Source of the DNA: JABDMH01 sp965223215
GTDB lineage: Bacteria; Bacteroidota; Bacteroidia; Chitinophagales; Saprospiraceae
Assembly (NCBI GenBank): GCA_965223215.1
Contig: CBDCVZ010000010.1
Coordinates: 3,348,001 to 3,412,000, forward strand
DNA length: 64,000 bases
Reading direction: 5' to 3'
Shown: positions 35,601 to 50,600 of the stretch, in pieces
Numbering within the stretch: the first letter of the stretch is position 1
How the letters are laid out: the number at the start of each line of letters is the position of its first letter
Position numbers and translations under genes: made by a program
The notes under the pieces: generated by a model
Database searches by the model: none
The model's input: the letters and a program-made list of their open reading frames with translations, nothing else
Told to the model about the DNA's origin: nothing

Positions 35601-38600
35601 CAAGAAATCATAGACTATTCCGGCACATATTGTATCTGTAATCGTAGTTGTATAGGTCGGGAAGACGGTCAAATCAAAGGTGATGACACTGTCACATCCT
35701 ATGGTACTTTGCAAGGTGTCTCGATAAATACCGGTGCTATCAAGTGATTGCCCCATGAACTGCACCGTTTGTCCTGCGCAAATGCTATCTGTCAGATCGG
35801 TGTACAATATATCTAGCACAACCAGATTAAGAGTGACCATACTATCGCAACCATGGATGGTTTGAAGCACCGTGTCGTACTGACCAGCTACACTCAAAAT
35901 CTGACCATTGAAGTTATAAGAGCTTCCATCACAGATTTGCTCGTCAATGGTCACATCGTAGGTCGGATTCACTGTAAGGTTTACAGTCAAGATACTATCA
36001 CATCCCGTGGCACTTGCTAGGGTATCTACATAAGTGCCCGTACTGTCCAGGATGTTACTGCCAAACACAAATGTCTCGCTGTCGCATATGATGGTATCAA
36101 AAGTGTGTGTCACTGTTGGATTTACGAGGAGGTCCAATGTAACTACACTGTCACAACCATTTATTGTTTGCAAAGTATCAATGAAAGTACCGGAGCTATC
36201 AAGGATCGTTCCTAGGAAGTCGTATTCTTCGCCCTCACATATGGTATCCGCGATTGAAGTAGCGTAAGTTGGGTACACAGTAAGATCGAAGGTGACCACA
36301 CTATCGCACCCAATCGAACTTACTAAAGTATCTTGATAAATCCCTGTACTATCAAGTATTTCAGTACCAAAAACAATTGACTCACCCATGCAGATACTAT
36401 CACTTAGATCTGTATAAAGAATTTCTAATACCTCCAGTTGTAAAATGACAATACTGTCACAACCTTGGCTTGTTAGCAGGGAGTCAACATATGTACCTGC
36501 CGAATCAATCAACTGGCCGTTGAAATCATATTGCTGTCCATCACAAATTTGTTGATAAAGAATGGTGGAATCTGGCAAATTCAAAATTAATTCTAGTGAA
36601 TCAGACACTACGTTACAAGCCAAATTGCCAATATTACCAATGTTGTCAGCGATGATTAATCGATAAAAACCAGCATCTGCAAGCGTAACTCCATTTAGTA
36701 CATAAGGTAATGTGGTTGCACCAGGAATATTATTCCACGTTACACCATCAAAGTATTGCCATTGATATGCTGGATTTGGATAATTTGATGTCACCGTCCC
36801 ATCAAGGCTCACATCACCGTTCAAACAAATGGGATTTGGATTTATTTCAATTGCGACCTCAGGCTGACATCCTTGTACCGTGATAATTTGTGTATCACGA
36901 ACCTCATTCGAGCAATCGTCAATTCCTACCCAAATCCTTTGCAATAAATATTCGTTCTCACATATTCCAGGTAAAGTATCTTCTGTGAAGGTAAGTGAAA
37001 CCGTATCGCAATTGTCAGAGGCTGTAATCTCCAGTCCCAATGCTGGTGTAGGTGGTACACCATTGCAAGGCACGATTGTATCTGCAGGTACATTATTTAT
37101 TATCGGTGCGCTCAAATCTTCTATGGTAATAGTCTGTATGCAGTTTGAAGTATTACCACATTCGTCTTGAGCCTGCCAAACTCTATAAAGCGTTGAATTA
37201 CCACCACAAGCTCCCGAAACCAAACTATCTTGAAATGTAATGGCAGGTAATGGACCACAGTTATCGACGGCTGTTGCTACGCCAAGATCTGTAGTATCTG
37301 TAGACGCATCGCAGGCAATGGTTGTATCGGGTGGACAAGAAATGATAGGCAAGCTTGTATCTTGAACAGTAATTATTTGCAAGCATTCCGAAATATTGAG
37401 GCATTCATCTTGAGCTATCCAGGTACGATAAATGGTGTAATTGCCACCACAAGAGGTATTGCCGATGCTATCGTTAAATGTGACGATCGGTAAAGGTCCA
37501 CAATTATCAGTGGCTGTGGCAGCTCCCAAGGTGGATGTATCGGTAGGTTCATCACAATTTACTAAAGCATCAGGTGGACAATTAATGATTGGGAGACTTG
37601 TATCCTGGATCACAATTGTCTGAATACAGGTTGATTCATTGCCACAAGCATCGACAGCCACCCAAGTTCTTTCAATTACCTGGTCACCGACGCAGCTGCC
37701 ATTCGTTACATTATCTGAATATGATACCTGGGAGGACGAACAATTGTCTATAGCCACTGCTACCCCTAAGCTAAGGGTATCTGTCGGACCATCACAATCG
37801 ATGGTGGTATCTGCTGGGCAAATTAAACTAGGGGGAATGGAGTCTTGAATCGTAATCAGTTGTCGACAACTATCAAGATTTCGGCAACTGTCATATGCGA
37901 TCCAAGTCCTTTCGATGACGATCGGACATTCGCTGTTGGTTATGATATCGAAATAAATAATTTCTTGGATTCCACAAATGTCTCCGGCAGTTCCTGAAGT
38001 GAGTCCTTCGTAGATAAACTCATCTAGGGCAACGCTATCTTCGCTGAATGCAAAGCCCGTAGCCGCCAACACATCATCGGTGTTGCAACCATCTGCCTCT
38101 ACATCTACCGGACAGACAATCGTGGGCAGCATCGTATCTTGAACCGTAATCGTTTGTAGGCTGGTTTGGGTGTTGAGACATGTATCAAAAACCGTCCACG
38201 TTCTGGTAATCTGGATCGGACAACTCGCATTGGTGATCACATCGTAGTAGGCCACCTGTAGTACCCCACAGTTGTCATTGGCATCACTAACTGCATCGGT
38301 CGCATCGTAGGTCGCTTCATCCATGAACACACTGTCGGTGCTGAACGCCCATCCCGTAGCCGCCAGTACATCATCGGTGCTACAACCATCTGCCTCTACA
38401 TCTACCGGACAGACAATGGTGGGCAGCATCGTATCTTGAATCGTGATCAGCTGCTCGCAGAACTGTGTGTTTAGACAACTGTCAAACACCGTCCACGTTC
38501 TGGTGATCTGAATCGGACAACTCGCATTGGTGATCACATCGTAGTACGCTACCTGTAGTACCCCACAGTTGTCATTGGCATCACTAACTGCATCGGTCGC

Positions 38601-41600
38601 ATCGTAGGTCGCTTCATCCATGAACACACTGTCGGTGCTGAACGCCCAACCCGTAGCCGCCAATACATCATCCGTGCTGCAGCCATCTGCCTCTACATCC
38701 ACCGGACAGACAATGGTGGGCAGCATTGTATCTTGAATCGTGATCAACTGCTCACAGAACTGCGTGTTCAGACAACTGTCAAACACCGTCCACGTTCTGG
38801 TAATCTGGATCGGACAACTCGCATTGGTGATTACATCGTAGTACGCTACCTGCAGCACCCCACAGTTGTCATTGGCATCACTAACTGCATCGGTCGCATC
38901 GTAGGTCGCTTCATCCATGAACACACTGTCGGTGCTGAACGCCCATCCCGTAGCCGCCAATACATCATCGGTGTTGCAACCATCTGCCTCTACATCTATC
39001 GGACAGACAATCGTGGGCAGCATCGTATCTTGAATCGTGATCAACTGCTCGCAGAACTGCGTGTTCAGACAACTGTCAAACACCGTCCACGTTCTGGTGA
39101 TCTGAATCGGACAACTTGCGTTGGTTACTACATCGTAGTACGCTACCTGTAGTACCCCACAGTTGTCATTGGCATCACTAACTGCATCGGTCGCATCGTA
39201 GGTCGCTTCATCCATGAACACACTGTCGGTGCTGAACGCCCAACCCGTAGCCGCCAACACATCATCGGTGTTGCAGCCATCTGCCTCTACATCTACCGGA
39301 CAGACAATGGTGGGCAGCATCGTATCTTGAATCGTAATCAATTGCTCGCAGAACTGTGTGTTCAGACAACTGTCAAACACCGTCCACGTTCGTGTGATCT
39401 GAATCGGACAACTCGCATTGGTGATTACATCGTAATAGGCTACCTGTAGTACCCCACAGTTGTCATTGGCATCACTAACTGCATCGGTCGCATCGTAGGT
39501 CGCTTCATCCATGAACACACTGTCGGTGCTGAACGACCATCCCGTAGCCGCCAACACATCATCCGTGCTACAGCCATCCGCCTCTACATCTACCGGACAG
39601 ACAATCGTGGGCAGCATCGTATCTTGAATCGTGATCAACTGCTCACAGAACTGCGTGTTCAGACAACTGTCAAACACCGTCCACGTTCGGGTGATCTGGA
39701 TCGGACAACTCGCATTGATTACTACATCGTAATAGGCTACCTGTAGTACCCCACAGTTGTCATTGGCATCACTAACTGCATCAGTCGCATCGTAGGTCGC
39801 TTCATCCATGAACACACTGTCGGTGCTGAACGCCCAACCCGTAGCCGCCAATACATCATCCGTGCTGCAACCATCTGCCTCTACATCTATCGGACAGACA
39901 ATCGTGGGTAGCATCGTATCTTGAATCGTGATCAACTGCTCGCAGAACTGCGTATTCAGACAACTGTCAAACACCGTCCACGTTCTGGTGATCTGGATCG
40001 GGCAACTTGCGTTGGTTACTACATCGTAGTACGCTACCTGTAGTACCCCACAGTTGTCATTGGCATCACTAACTACATCAGTCGCATCGTAGGTCGCCTC
40101 ATCCATGAACACACTGTCGGTGCTGAACGCCCAACCCGTAGCCGCCAACACATCATCCGTGTTGCAACCATCTGCCTCTACATCTATCGGACAGACAATC
40201 GTGGGCAGCATCGTATCTTGAATCGTGATCAACTGCTCGCAGAACTGCGTGTTCAGACAACTGTCAAACACCGTCCACGTTCTGGTGATCTGAATCGGAC
40301 AACTCGCATTGGTAATTACATCGTAGTACGCTACCTGCAACACCCCACAGTTGTCATTGGCATCACTAACTGCATCGGTCGCATCGTAGGTCGCTTCATC
40401 CATGAACACACTGTCGGTGCTGAACGCCCAACCCGTGGCCGCCAATACATCATCAGTGCTGCAGCCATCTGCCTCTACATCTATCGGACAGACAATCGTG
40501 GGCAGCATCGTATCTTGAATCGTGATCAACTGCTCACAGAACTGCGTGTTCAGACAACTGTCAAACACCGTCCACGTTCTGGTGATCTGGATCGGACAAC
40601 TCGCATTGGTGATTACATCGTAGTACGCTACCTGCAGTACCCCACAGTTGTCATTGGCATCACTAACTGCATCGGTCGCATCGTAGGTCGCTTCATCCAT
40701 GAACACACTGTCGGTGCTGAATGCCCAACCCGTGGCCGCCAATACATCATCGGTGCTGCAGCCATCTGCCTCTACATCTATCGGACAGACAATGGTGGGC
40801 AGCATCGTATCTTGAATCGTGATCAACTGCTCACAGAACTGCGTGTTCAGACAACTGTCAAACACCGTCCACGTTCGTGTGATCTGGATCGGACAACTTG
40901 CGTTGGTTACTACATCGTAGTACGCCACCTGAAGTACCCCACAGTTGTCATTGGCATCACTAACTGCATCGGTCGCATCGTAGGTCGCTTCATCCATGAA
41001 CACACTGTCGGTGCTGAACCCCCATCCCGTAGCCGCCAGTACATCATCGGTGCTACACCCATCCGCCTCTACATCTATCGGACAGACGATGGTGGGCAGC
41101 ATCGTATCTTGAATCGTGATCAACTGCTCACAGAACTGTGTGTTCAGACAACTGTCAGACACCGTCCACGTTCTGGTGATCTGGATCGGACAACTCGCAT
41201 TGGTAATCACATCGTAGTACGCTACCTGCAAGACGCCGCAATTATCATTGGCATCACTAACTGCATCGGTCGCATCGTAAGTCGCTTCGTCCATGAACAC
41301 ACTGTCGGTGCTGAACGCCCATCCCGTAGCCGCTAATACATCATCCGTGCTACACCCATCCGCCTCTACATCTATCGGACAGACAATGGTGGGCAGCATC
41401 GTATCTTGAATCGTAATCAACTGCTCGCAGAACTGCGTGTTCAGACAACTGTCAAACACCGTCCACGTTCGTGTGATCTGGATCGGACAACTCGCATTGG
41501 TGATTACATCGTAGTACGCTACCTGTAGCACCCCACAGTTGTCATTGGCATCACTAACTGCATCGGTCGCATCGTAGGTCACTTCATCCATGAACACACT

Positions 41601-44600
41601 GTCGGTGCTGAACGCCCATCCCGTAGCCGCCAATACATCATCGGTGCTACAGCCATCTGCCTCTACATCTATCGGACAGACAATCGTGGGTAGCATCGTA
41701 TCTTGAATCGTGATCAACTGCTCGCAGAACTGCGTGTTCAGACAACTGTCAAACACCGTCCACGTTCGGGTGATCTGGATCGGACAACTCGCATTGGTTA
41801 CTACATCGTAATAGGCTACCTGTAGTACCCCACAGTTGTCATTGGCATCACTAACTGCATCAGTCGCATCGTAGGTCGCCTCATCCATGAACACACTGTC
41901 GGTGCTGAACGCCCAACCCGTAGCCGCCAATACATCATCCGTGCTGCAACCATCTGCCTCTACATCTATCGGACAGACAATCGTGGGTAGCATCGTATCT
42001 TGAATCGTGATCAACTGCTCGCAGAACTGCGTATTCAGACAACTGTCAAACACCGTCCACGTTCGGGTGATCTGGATCGGGCAACTTGCGTTGGTTACTA
42101 CATCGTAGTACGCTACCTGTAGTACCCCACAGTTGTCATTGGCATCACTAACTACATCAGTCGCATCGTAGGTCGCCTCATCCATGAACACACTGTCGGT
42201 GCTGAACGCCCAACCCGTAGCCGCCAACACATCATCCGTGTTGCAACCATCTGCCTCTACATCTATCGGACAGACAATCGTGGGCAGCATCGTATCTTGA
42301 ATCGTGATCAACTGCTCGCAGAACTGCGTGTTCAGACAACTGTCAAACACCGTCCACGTTCTGGTGATCTGAATCGGACAACTCGCATTGGTAATTACAT
42401 CGTAGTACGCTACCTGCAACACCCCACAGTTGTCATTGGCATCACTAACTGCATCGGTCGCATCGTAGGTCGCCTCATCCATGAACACACTGTCGGTGCT
42501 GAACGCCCAACCCGTAGCCGCCAATACATCATCCGTGCTACAGCCATCTGCCTCTACATCTACCGGACAAGTGATTAATGGCAGCATCGTATCTTGAATC
42601 GTGATCAATTGCTCGCAGAACTGCGTGTTCAGACAACTGTCAAACACCGTCCACGTTCTGGTGATCTGAATCGGACAACTCGCATTGGTAATTACATCGT
42701 AGTAGGCTACCTGCAAGACTCGGCAATTATCGTTGGCATCACTAACTGCATCGGTCGCATCGTAGGTCGCTTCATCCATGAACACACTGTCGGTGCTGAA
42801 CGCCCAACCCGTAGCTGCCAACACATCATCCGTGCTGCAGCCATCTGCCTCTACATCCACCGGACAGACAATGGTGGGTAGCATCGTATCTTGAATCGTA
42901 ATCAATTGCTCGCAGAACTGTGTGTTCAGACAACTGTCAAACACCGTCCACGTTCGTGTGATCTGAATCGGACAACTCGCATTGGTAATCACATCGTAGT
43001 ACGCTACCTGCAAGACTCCGCAATTATCATTGGCATCACTAACTGCATCGGTCGCATCGTAAGTCGCTTCGTCCATGAACACACTGTCGGTGCTGAACGC
43101 CCAACCCGTAGCCGCTAATACATCATCCGTGCTGCAGCCATCTGCCTCTACATCTACCGGACAGACAATCGTGGGCAGCATCGTATCTTGAATCGTGATC
43201 AACTGCTCGCAGAACTGCGTGTTCAGACAACTGTCAAACACCGTCCACGTTCGTGTGATCTGAATCGGACAACTCGCATTGGTAATCACATCGTAGTACG
43301 CTACCTGCAAGACTCCGCAATTATCATTGGCATCACTAACTGCATCGGTCGCATCGTAAGTCGCTTCGTCCATGAACACACTGTCGGTGCTGAACGCCCA
43401 ACCCGTAGCCGCTAATACATCATCCGTGCTGCAGCCATCTGCCTCTACATCTACCGGACAGACAATCGTGGGCAGCATCGTATCTTGAATCGTGATCAAC
43501 TGCTCGCAGAACTGCGTGTTCAGACAACTGTCAAACACCGTCCACGTTCTGGTGATCTGAATCGGACAACTCGCATTGGTAATCACATCGTAGTAGGCTA
43601 CCTGCAAGACTCCGCAATTATCGTTGGCATCACTAACTGCATCGGTCGCATCGTAGATCGCTTCATCCATGAACACACTGTCGGTGCTGAACGCCCAACC
43701 CGTAGCCGCCAGTACATCATCGGTGTTGCAGCCATCTGCCTCTACATCTATCGGACAGACAATCGTGGGCAGCATCGTATCTTGAATCGTAATCAACTGC
43801 TCGCAGAACTGCGTGTTTAGACAACTGTCAAACACCGTCCACGTTCTGGTGATCTGGATCGGACAACTCGCATTGGTAATTACATCGTAGTACGCTACCT
43901 GTAGCACCCCACAGTTGTCAATGGCATCACTAACTGCATCGGTCGCATCGTAGGTCGCCTCATCCATGAACACACTGTCGGTGCTGAACGCCCAACCCGT
44001 AGCCGCCAACACATCATCCGTGCTACACCCATCTGCCTCTACATCTACCGGACAGACAATCGTGGGCAGCATCGTATCTTGAATCGTGATCAACTGCTCG
44101 CAGAACTGCGTGTTCAGACAACTGTCAAACACCGTCCACGTTCGGGTGATCTGAATCGGACAACTCGCATTGGTGATTACATCGTAGTACGCTACCTGCA
44201 GTACCCCACAGTTGTCATTGGCATCACTAACTGCATCGGTCGCATCGTAGGTCGCCTCATCCATGAAAACACTGTCGGTGCTGAATGCCCAACCCGTAGC
44301 CGCCAATACATCATCGGTGTTGCAGCCATCTGCCTCTACATCTACCGGACAGACAATCGTGGGCAGCATCGTATCTTGAATCGTAATCAACTGCTCGCAG
44401 AACTGCGTGTTCAGACAACTGTCAAACACCGTCCACGTTCTGGTGATCTGAATCGGACAACTCGCATTGGTGATTACATCGTAGTACGCTACCTGTAGCA
44501 CTCCACAGTTGTCATTGGCATCACTAACTGCATCGGTCGCATCGTAGGTCGCTTCATCCATGAACACACTGTCGGTGCTGAACGCCCATCCCGTAGCCGC

Positions 44601-47600
44601 CAAGACATCATCGGTACTGCAGCCATCTGCCTCTACATCCACCGGACAGACAATCGTGGGCAGCATTGTATCTTGAATCGTGATCAACTGCTCGCAGAAC
44701 TGCGTGTTTAGACAACTGTCAAACACCGTCCACGTTCTGGTGATCTGAATCGGACAACTCGCATTGGTGATCACATCGTAGTAGGCCACCTGCAACACCC
44801 CACAGTTGTCATTGGCATCACTAACTGCATCGGTCGCATCGTAGGTCGCTTCATCCATGAACACACTGTCGGTGCTGAACGACCAACCCGTAGCCGCCAA
44901 TACATCATCGGTGCTGCAACCATCTGCCTCTACATCTACCGGACAGACAATCGTGGGCAGCATCGTATCTTGAATCGTGATCAACTGCTCGCAGAACTGC
45001 GTGTTCAGACAACTGTCAAACACCGTCCACGTTCGTGTGATCTGAATCGGACAACTCGCATTGGTAATCACATCGTAGTACGCTACCTGTAGTACCCCAC
45101 AGTTGTCATTGGCATCACTAACTGCATCGGTCGCATCGTAGGTCGCTTCATCCATGAACACACTGTCGGTGCTGAATGCCCAACCCGTAGCCGCCAACAC
45201 ATCATCGGTGTTGCAACCATCTGCCTCTACATCTACCGGACAGACAATCGTGGGCAGCATCGTATCTTGAACCGTAATCGTTTGTAGGCAGGTTTGGGTG
45301 TTGAGACATGTATCAAAAACCGTCCACGTTCTTTCAATGATGATCGGACAGCTTGTGTTGGTGATCACGTCGTAGTAGGCCACCTGCAAGATTCCACAGT
45401 TGTCATTGGCATCACTAACTGCATCGGTCGCATCGTAGGTCGCCTCATCCATGAACACACTGTCGGTGCTGAACGCCCAACCCGTAGCCGCCAATACATC
45501 ATCCGTGCTGCAGCCATCTGCCTCTACATCTACCGGACAGACAATGGTGGGCAGCATCGTATCTTGAATCGTGATCAGCTGCTCGCAGAACTGTGTGTTT
45601 AGACAACTGTCAAACACCGTCCACGTTCTGGTGATCTGAATCGGACAACTCGCATTGGTTACTACATCGTAGTACGCTACCTGTAGTACCCCACAGTTGT
45701 CATTGGCATCACTAACTGCATCGGTCGCATCGTAGGTCGCTTCATCCATGAACACACTGTCGGTGCTAAACGCCCAACCCGTAGCCGCCAATACATCATC
45801 CGTGCTGCAGCCATCTGCCTCTACATCCACCGGACAGACAATCGTGGGCAGCATCGTATCTTGAATCGTGATCAACTGCTCGCAGAACTGCGTGTTCAGA
45901 CAACTGTCAAACACCGTCCACGTTCTGGTGATCTGAATCGGACAACTCGCATTGGTGATTACATCGTAGTACGCTACCTGCAAGACTCCGCAATTATCAT
46001 TGGCATCACTAACTACATCAGTCGCATCGTAGGTCGCCTCATCCATGAAAACACTGTCGGTGCTGAACGCCCAACCCGTAGCCGCCAATACATCATCCGT
46101 GCTGCAGCCATCTGCCTCTACATCCACCGGACAGACAATGGTGGGTAGCATCGTATCTTGAATCGTGATCAACTGCTCGCAGAACTGTGTGTTCAGACAA
46201 CTGTCAAACACCGTCCACGTTCGGGTAATCTGAATCGGACAACTCGCATTGGTAATTACATCGTAGTACGCTACCTGTAGCACCCCACAGTTGTCATTGG
46301 CATCACTAACTGCATCGGTCGCATCGTAGGTCGCTTCATCCATGAACACACTGTCGGTGCTGAACGCCCAACCCGTAGCCGCCAATACATCATCCGTGTT
46401 GCAGCCATCTGCCTCTACATCTATCGGACAGACAATCGTGGGCAGCATCGTATCCTGAATCGTGATCAACTGCTCGCAGAACTGTGTGTTCAGACAACTG
46501 TCAAACACCGTCCACGTTCTGGTAATCTGGATCGGACAACTCGCATTGGTGATCACATCGTAGTACGCTACCTGCAGTACCCCACAGTTGTCATTGGCAT
46601 CACTAACTGCATCGGTCGCATCGTAGGTCGCTTCATCCATGAACACACTGTCGGTGCTGAACGCCCAACCCGTAGCCGCCAATACATCATCCGTGCTGCA
46701 ACCATCTGCCTCTACATCTATCGGACAGACAATCGTGGGTAGCATCGTATCTTGAATCGTGATCAACTGCTCGCAGAACTGTGTGTTCAGACAACTGTCA
46801 AACACCGTCCACGTTCGGGTGATCTGGATCGGGCAACTTGCGTTGGTTACTACATCGTAGTACGCTACCTGTAGTACCCCACAGTTGTCATTGGCATCAC
46901 TAACTGCATCGGTCGCATCGTAGGTCGCTTCATCCATGAACACACTGTCGGTGCTGAACGCCCATCCCGTAGCCGCCAATACATCATCGGTGTTGCAACC
47001 ATCTGCCTCTACATCTATCGGACAGACAATCGTGGGCAGCATCGTATCTTGAATCGTGATCAACTGCTCGCAGAACTGTGTGTTCAGACAACTGTCAAAC
47101 ACCGTCCACGTTCGGGTAATCTGAATCGGACAACTCGCATTGGTTACTACATCGTAGTACGCTACCTGTAGCACCCCACAGTTGTCATTGGCATCACTAA
47201 CTGCATCGGTCGCATCGTAGGTCGCTTCATCCATGAACACACTGTCGGTGCTGAACGCCCATCCCGTAGCCGCCAATACATCATCCGTGCTGCAACCATC
47301 TGCCTCTACATCTATCGGACAGACAATCGTGGGTAGCATCGTATCTTGAATCGTGATCAACTGCTCGCAGAACTGTGTGTTCAGACAACTGTCAAACACC
47401 GTCCACGTTCGGGTGATCTGGATCGGGCAACTTGCGTTGGTTACTACATCGTAGTACGCTACCTGTAGTACCCCACAGTTGTCATTGGCATCACTAACTG
47501 CATCGGTCGCATCGTAGGTCGCTTCATCCATGAACACACTGTCGGTGCTGAACGCCCATCCCGTAGCCGCCAATACATCATCGGTGTTGCAACCATCTGC

Positions 47601-50600
47601 CTCTACATCTATCGGACAGACAATCGTGGGCAGCATCGTATCTTGAATCGTGATCAACTGCTCGCAGAACTGTGTGTTCAGACAACTGTCAAACACCGTC
47701 CACGTTCGGGTAATCTGAATCGGACAACTCGCATTGGTTACTACATCGTAGTACGCTACCTGTAGCACCCCACAGTTGTCATTGGCATCACTAACTGCAT
47801 CGGTCGCATCGTAGGTCGCTTCATCCATGAACACACTGTCGGTGCTGAACGCCCATCCCGTAGCCGCCAATACATCATCCGTGTTGCACCCATCTGCCTC
47901 TACATCTATCGGACAGACAATCGTGGGCAGCATCGTATCTTGAATCGTGATCAACTGCTCACAGAACTGTGTGTTCAGACAACTGTCAAACACCGTCCAC
48001 GTTCGGGTAATCTGGATCGGACAACTCGCATTGGTAATTACATCGTAGTACGCTACCTGTAGCACCCCACAGTTGTCATTGGCATCACTAACTGCATCGG
48101 TCGCATCGTAGGTCGCCTCGTCCATGAACACACTGTCGGTGCTGAACGACCAACCCGTAGCCGCCAATACATCATCGGTGTTGCAGCCATCTGCCTCTAC
48201 ATCTATCGGACAGACAATCGTGGGCAGCATCGTATCTTGAATCGTAATCAACTGCTCGCAGAACTGTGTGTTCAGACAACTGTCAAACACCGTCCACGTT
48301 CGGGTGATCTGGATCGGACAACTCGCATTGGTAATTACATCGTAGTACGCTACCTGCAACACCCCACAGTTGTCATTGGCATCACTAACTGCATCGGTCG
48401 CATCGTAGGTCGCTTCGTCCATGAACACACTGTCGGTGCTAAACGCCCAACCCGTAGCCGCCAACACATCATCCGTGTTGCAGCCATCTGCCTCTACATC
48501 TATCGGACAGACAATCGTGGGTAGCATCGTATCTTGAATCGTGATCAACTGCTCGCAGAACTGTGTGTTCAGACAACTGTCAAACACCGTCCACGTTCGG
48601 GTGATCTGAATCGGACAACTCGCATTGGTGATTACATCGTAGTACGCTACCTGCAAGACTCCACAGTTGTCATTGGCATCACTAACTGCATCGGTCGCAT
48701 CGTAGGTCGCCTCATCCATGAACACACTGTCGGTGCTGAACGCCCAACCCGTAGCCGCCAACACATCATCCGTGTTGCAGCCATCTGCCTCTACATCTAT
48801 CGGACAGACAATCGTGGGCAGCATCGTATCTTGAATCGTAATCAACTGCTCGCAGAACTGTGTGTTCAGACAACTGTCAAACACCGTCCACGTTCGGGTA
48901 ATCTGAATCGGACAACTCGCATTGGTGATCACATCGTAGTAGGCCACCTGCAACACCCCACAGTTGTCATTGGCATCACTAACTGCATCGGTCGCATCGT
49001 AGGTCGCTTCATCCATGAACACACTGTCGGTGCTGAACGCCCAACCCGTAGCCGCCAACACATCATCCGTGCTACACCCATCTGCCTCTACATCTATCGG
49101 ACAGACAATCGTGGGTAGCATCGTATCTTGAATCGTGATCAACTGCTCGCAGAACTGCGTGTTCAGACAACTGTCAAACACCGTCCACGTTCTGGTGATC
49201 TGAATCGGACAACTCGCATTGGTAATTACATCGTAGTACGCTACCTGTAGCACCCCACAGTTGTCATTGGCATCACTAACTGCATCGGTCGCATCGTAGG
49301 TCGCCTCATCCATGAACACACTGTCGGTGCTGAACGCCCAACCTGTAGCCGCCAACACATCATCGGTGCTACAGCCATCTGCCTCTACATCTATCGGACA
49401 GACAATGGTGGGCAGCATCGTATCTTGAATCGTGATCAACTGCTCGCAGAACTGCGTGTTCAGACAACTGTCAAACACCGTCCACGTTCGGGTAATCTGA
49501 ATCGGACAACTCGCATTGGTGATTACATCGTAGTACGCTACCTGCAACACCCCACAGTTGTCATTGGCATCACTAACTGCATCGGTCGCATCGTAGGTCG
49601 CTTCATCCATGAAAACACTGTCGGTGCTGAACGCCCAACCCGTAGCCGCCAACACATCATCGGTGTTGCAGCCATCTGCCTCTACATCTACCGGACAGAC
49701 AATCGTGGGTAGCATCGTATCTTGAATCGTGATCAACTGCTCGCAGAACTGTGTGTTTAGACAACTGTCAAACACCGTCCACGTTCGGGTAATCTGAATC
49801 GGACAACTCGCATTGGTGATTACATCGTAGTAGGCCACCTGTAGCACCCCACAGTTGTCATTGGCATCACTAACTGCATCGGTCGCATCGTAGGTCGCTT
49901 CGTCCATGAACACACTGTCGGTGCTGAACGACCATCCCGTAGCTGCCAATACATCATCGGTGCTGCAACCATCTGCCTCTACATCTACCGGACAGACAAT
50001 CGTGGGTAGCATCGTATCTTGAATCGTGATCAACTGCTCGCAGAACTGTGTGTTCAGACAACTGTCAAACACCGTCCACGTTCGGGTAATCTGAATCGGA
50101 CAACTCGCATTGGTGATCACATCGTAGTACGCTACCTGCAAGACCCCACAGTTGTCATTGGCATCACTAACTGCATCGGTCGCATCGTAGGTCGCTTCAT
50201 CCATGAACACACTGTCGGTGCTAAACGCCCAACCCGTAGCCGCCAATACATCATCGGTACTACACCCATCCGCCTCTACATCTATCGGACAGACGATGGT
50301 GGGCAGCATCGTATCTTGAATCGTGATCAACTGCTCACAGAACTGCGTGTTCAGACAACTGTCAAACACCGACCACGTTCTGGTAATCTGGATCGGACAA
50401 CTCGCATTGGTGATCACATCGTAGTAGGCCACCTGTAGTACCCCACAGTTGTCATTGGCATCACTAACTGCATCGGTCGCATCGTAGGTCGCTTCATCCA
50501 TGAACACACTGTCGGTGCTGAACGCCCATCCCGTAGCCGCCAACACATCATCGGTGCTACAACCATCTGCCTCTACATCTACCGGACAGACAATGGTGGG

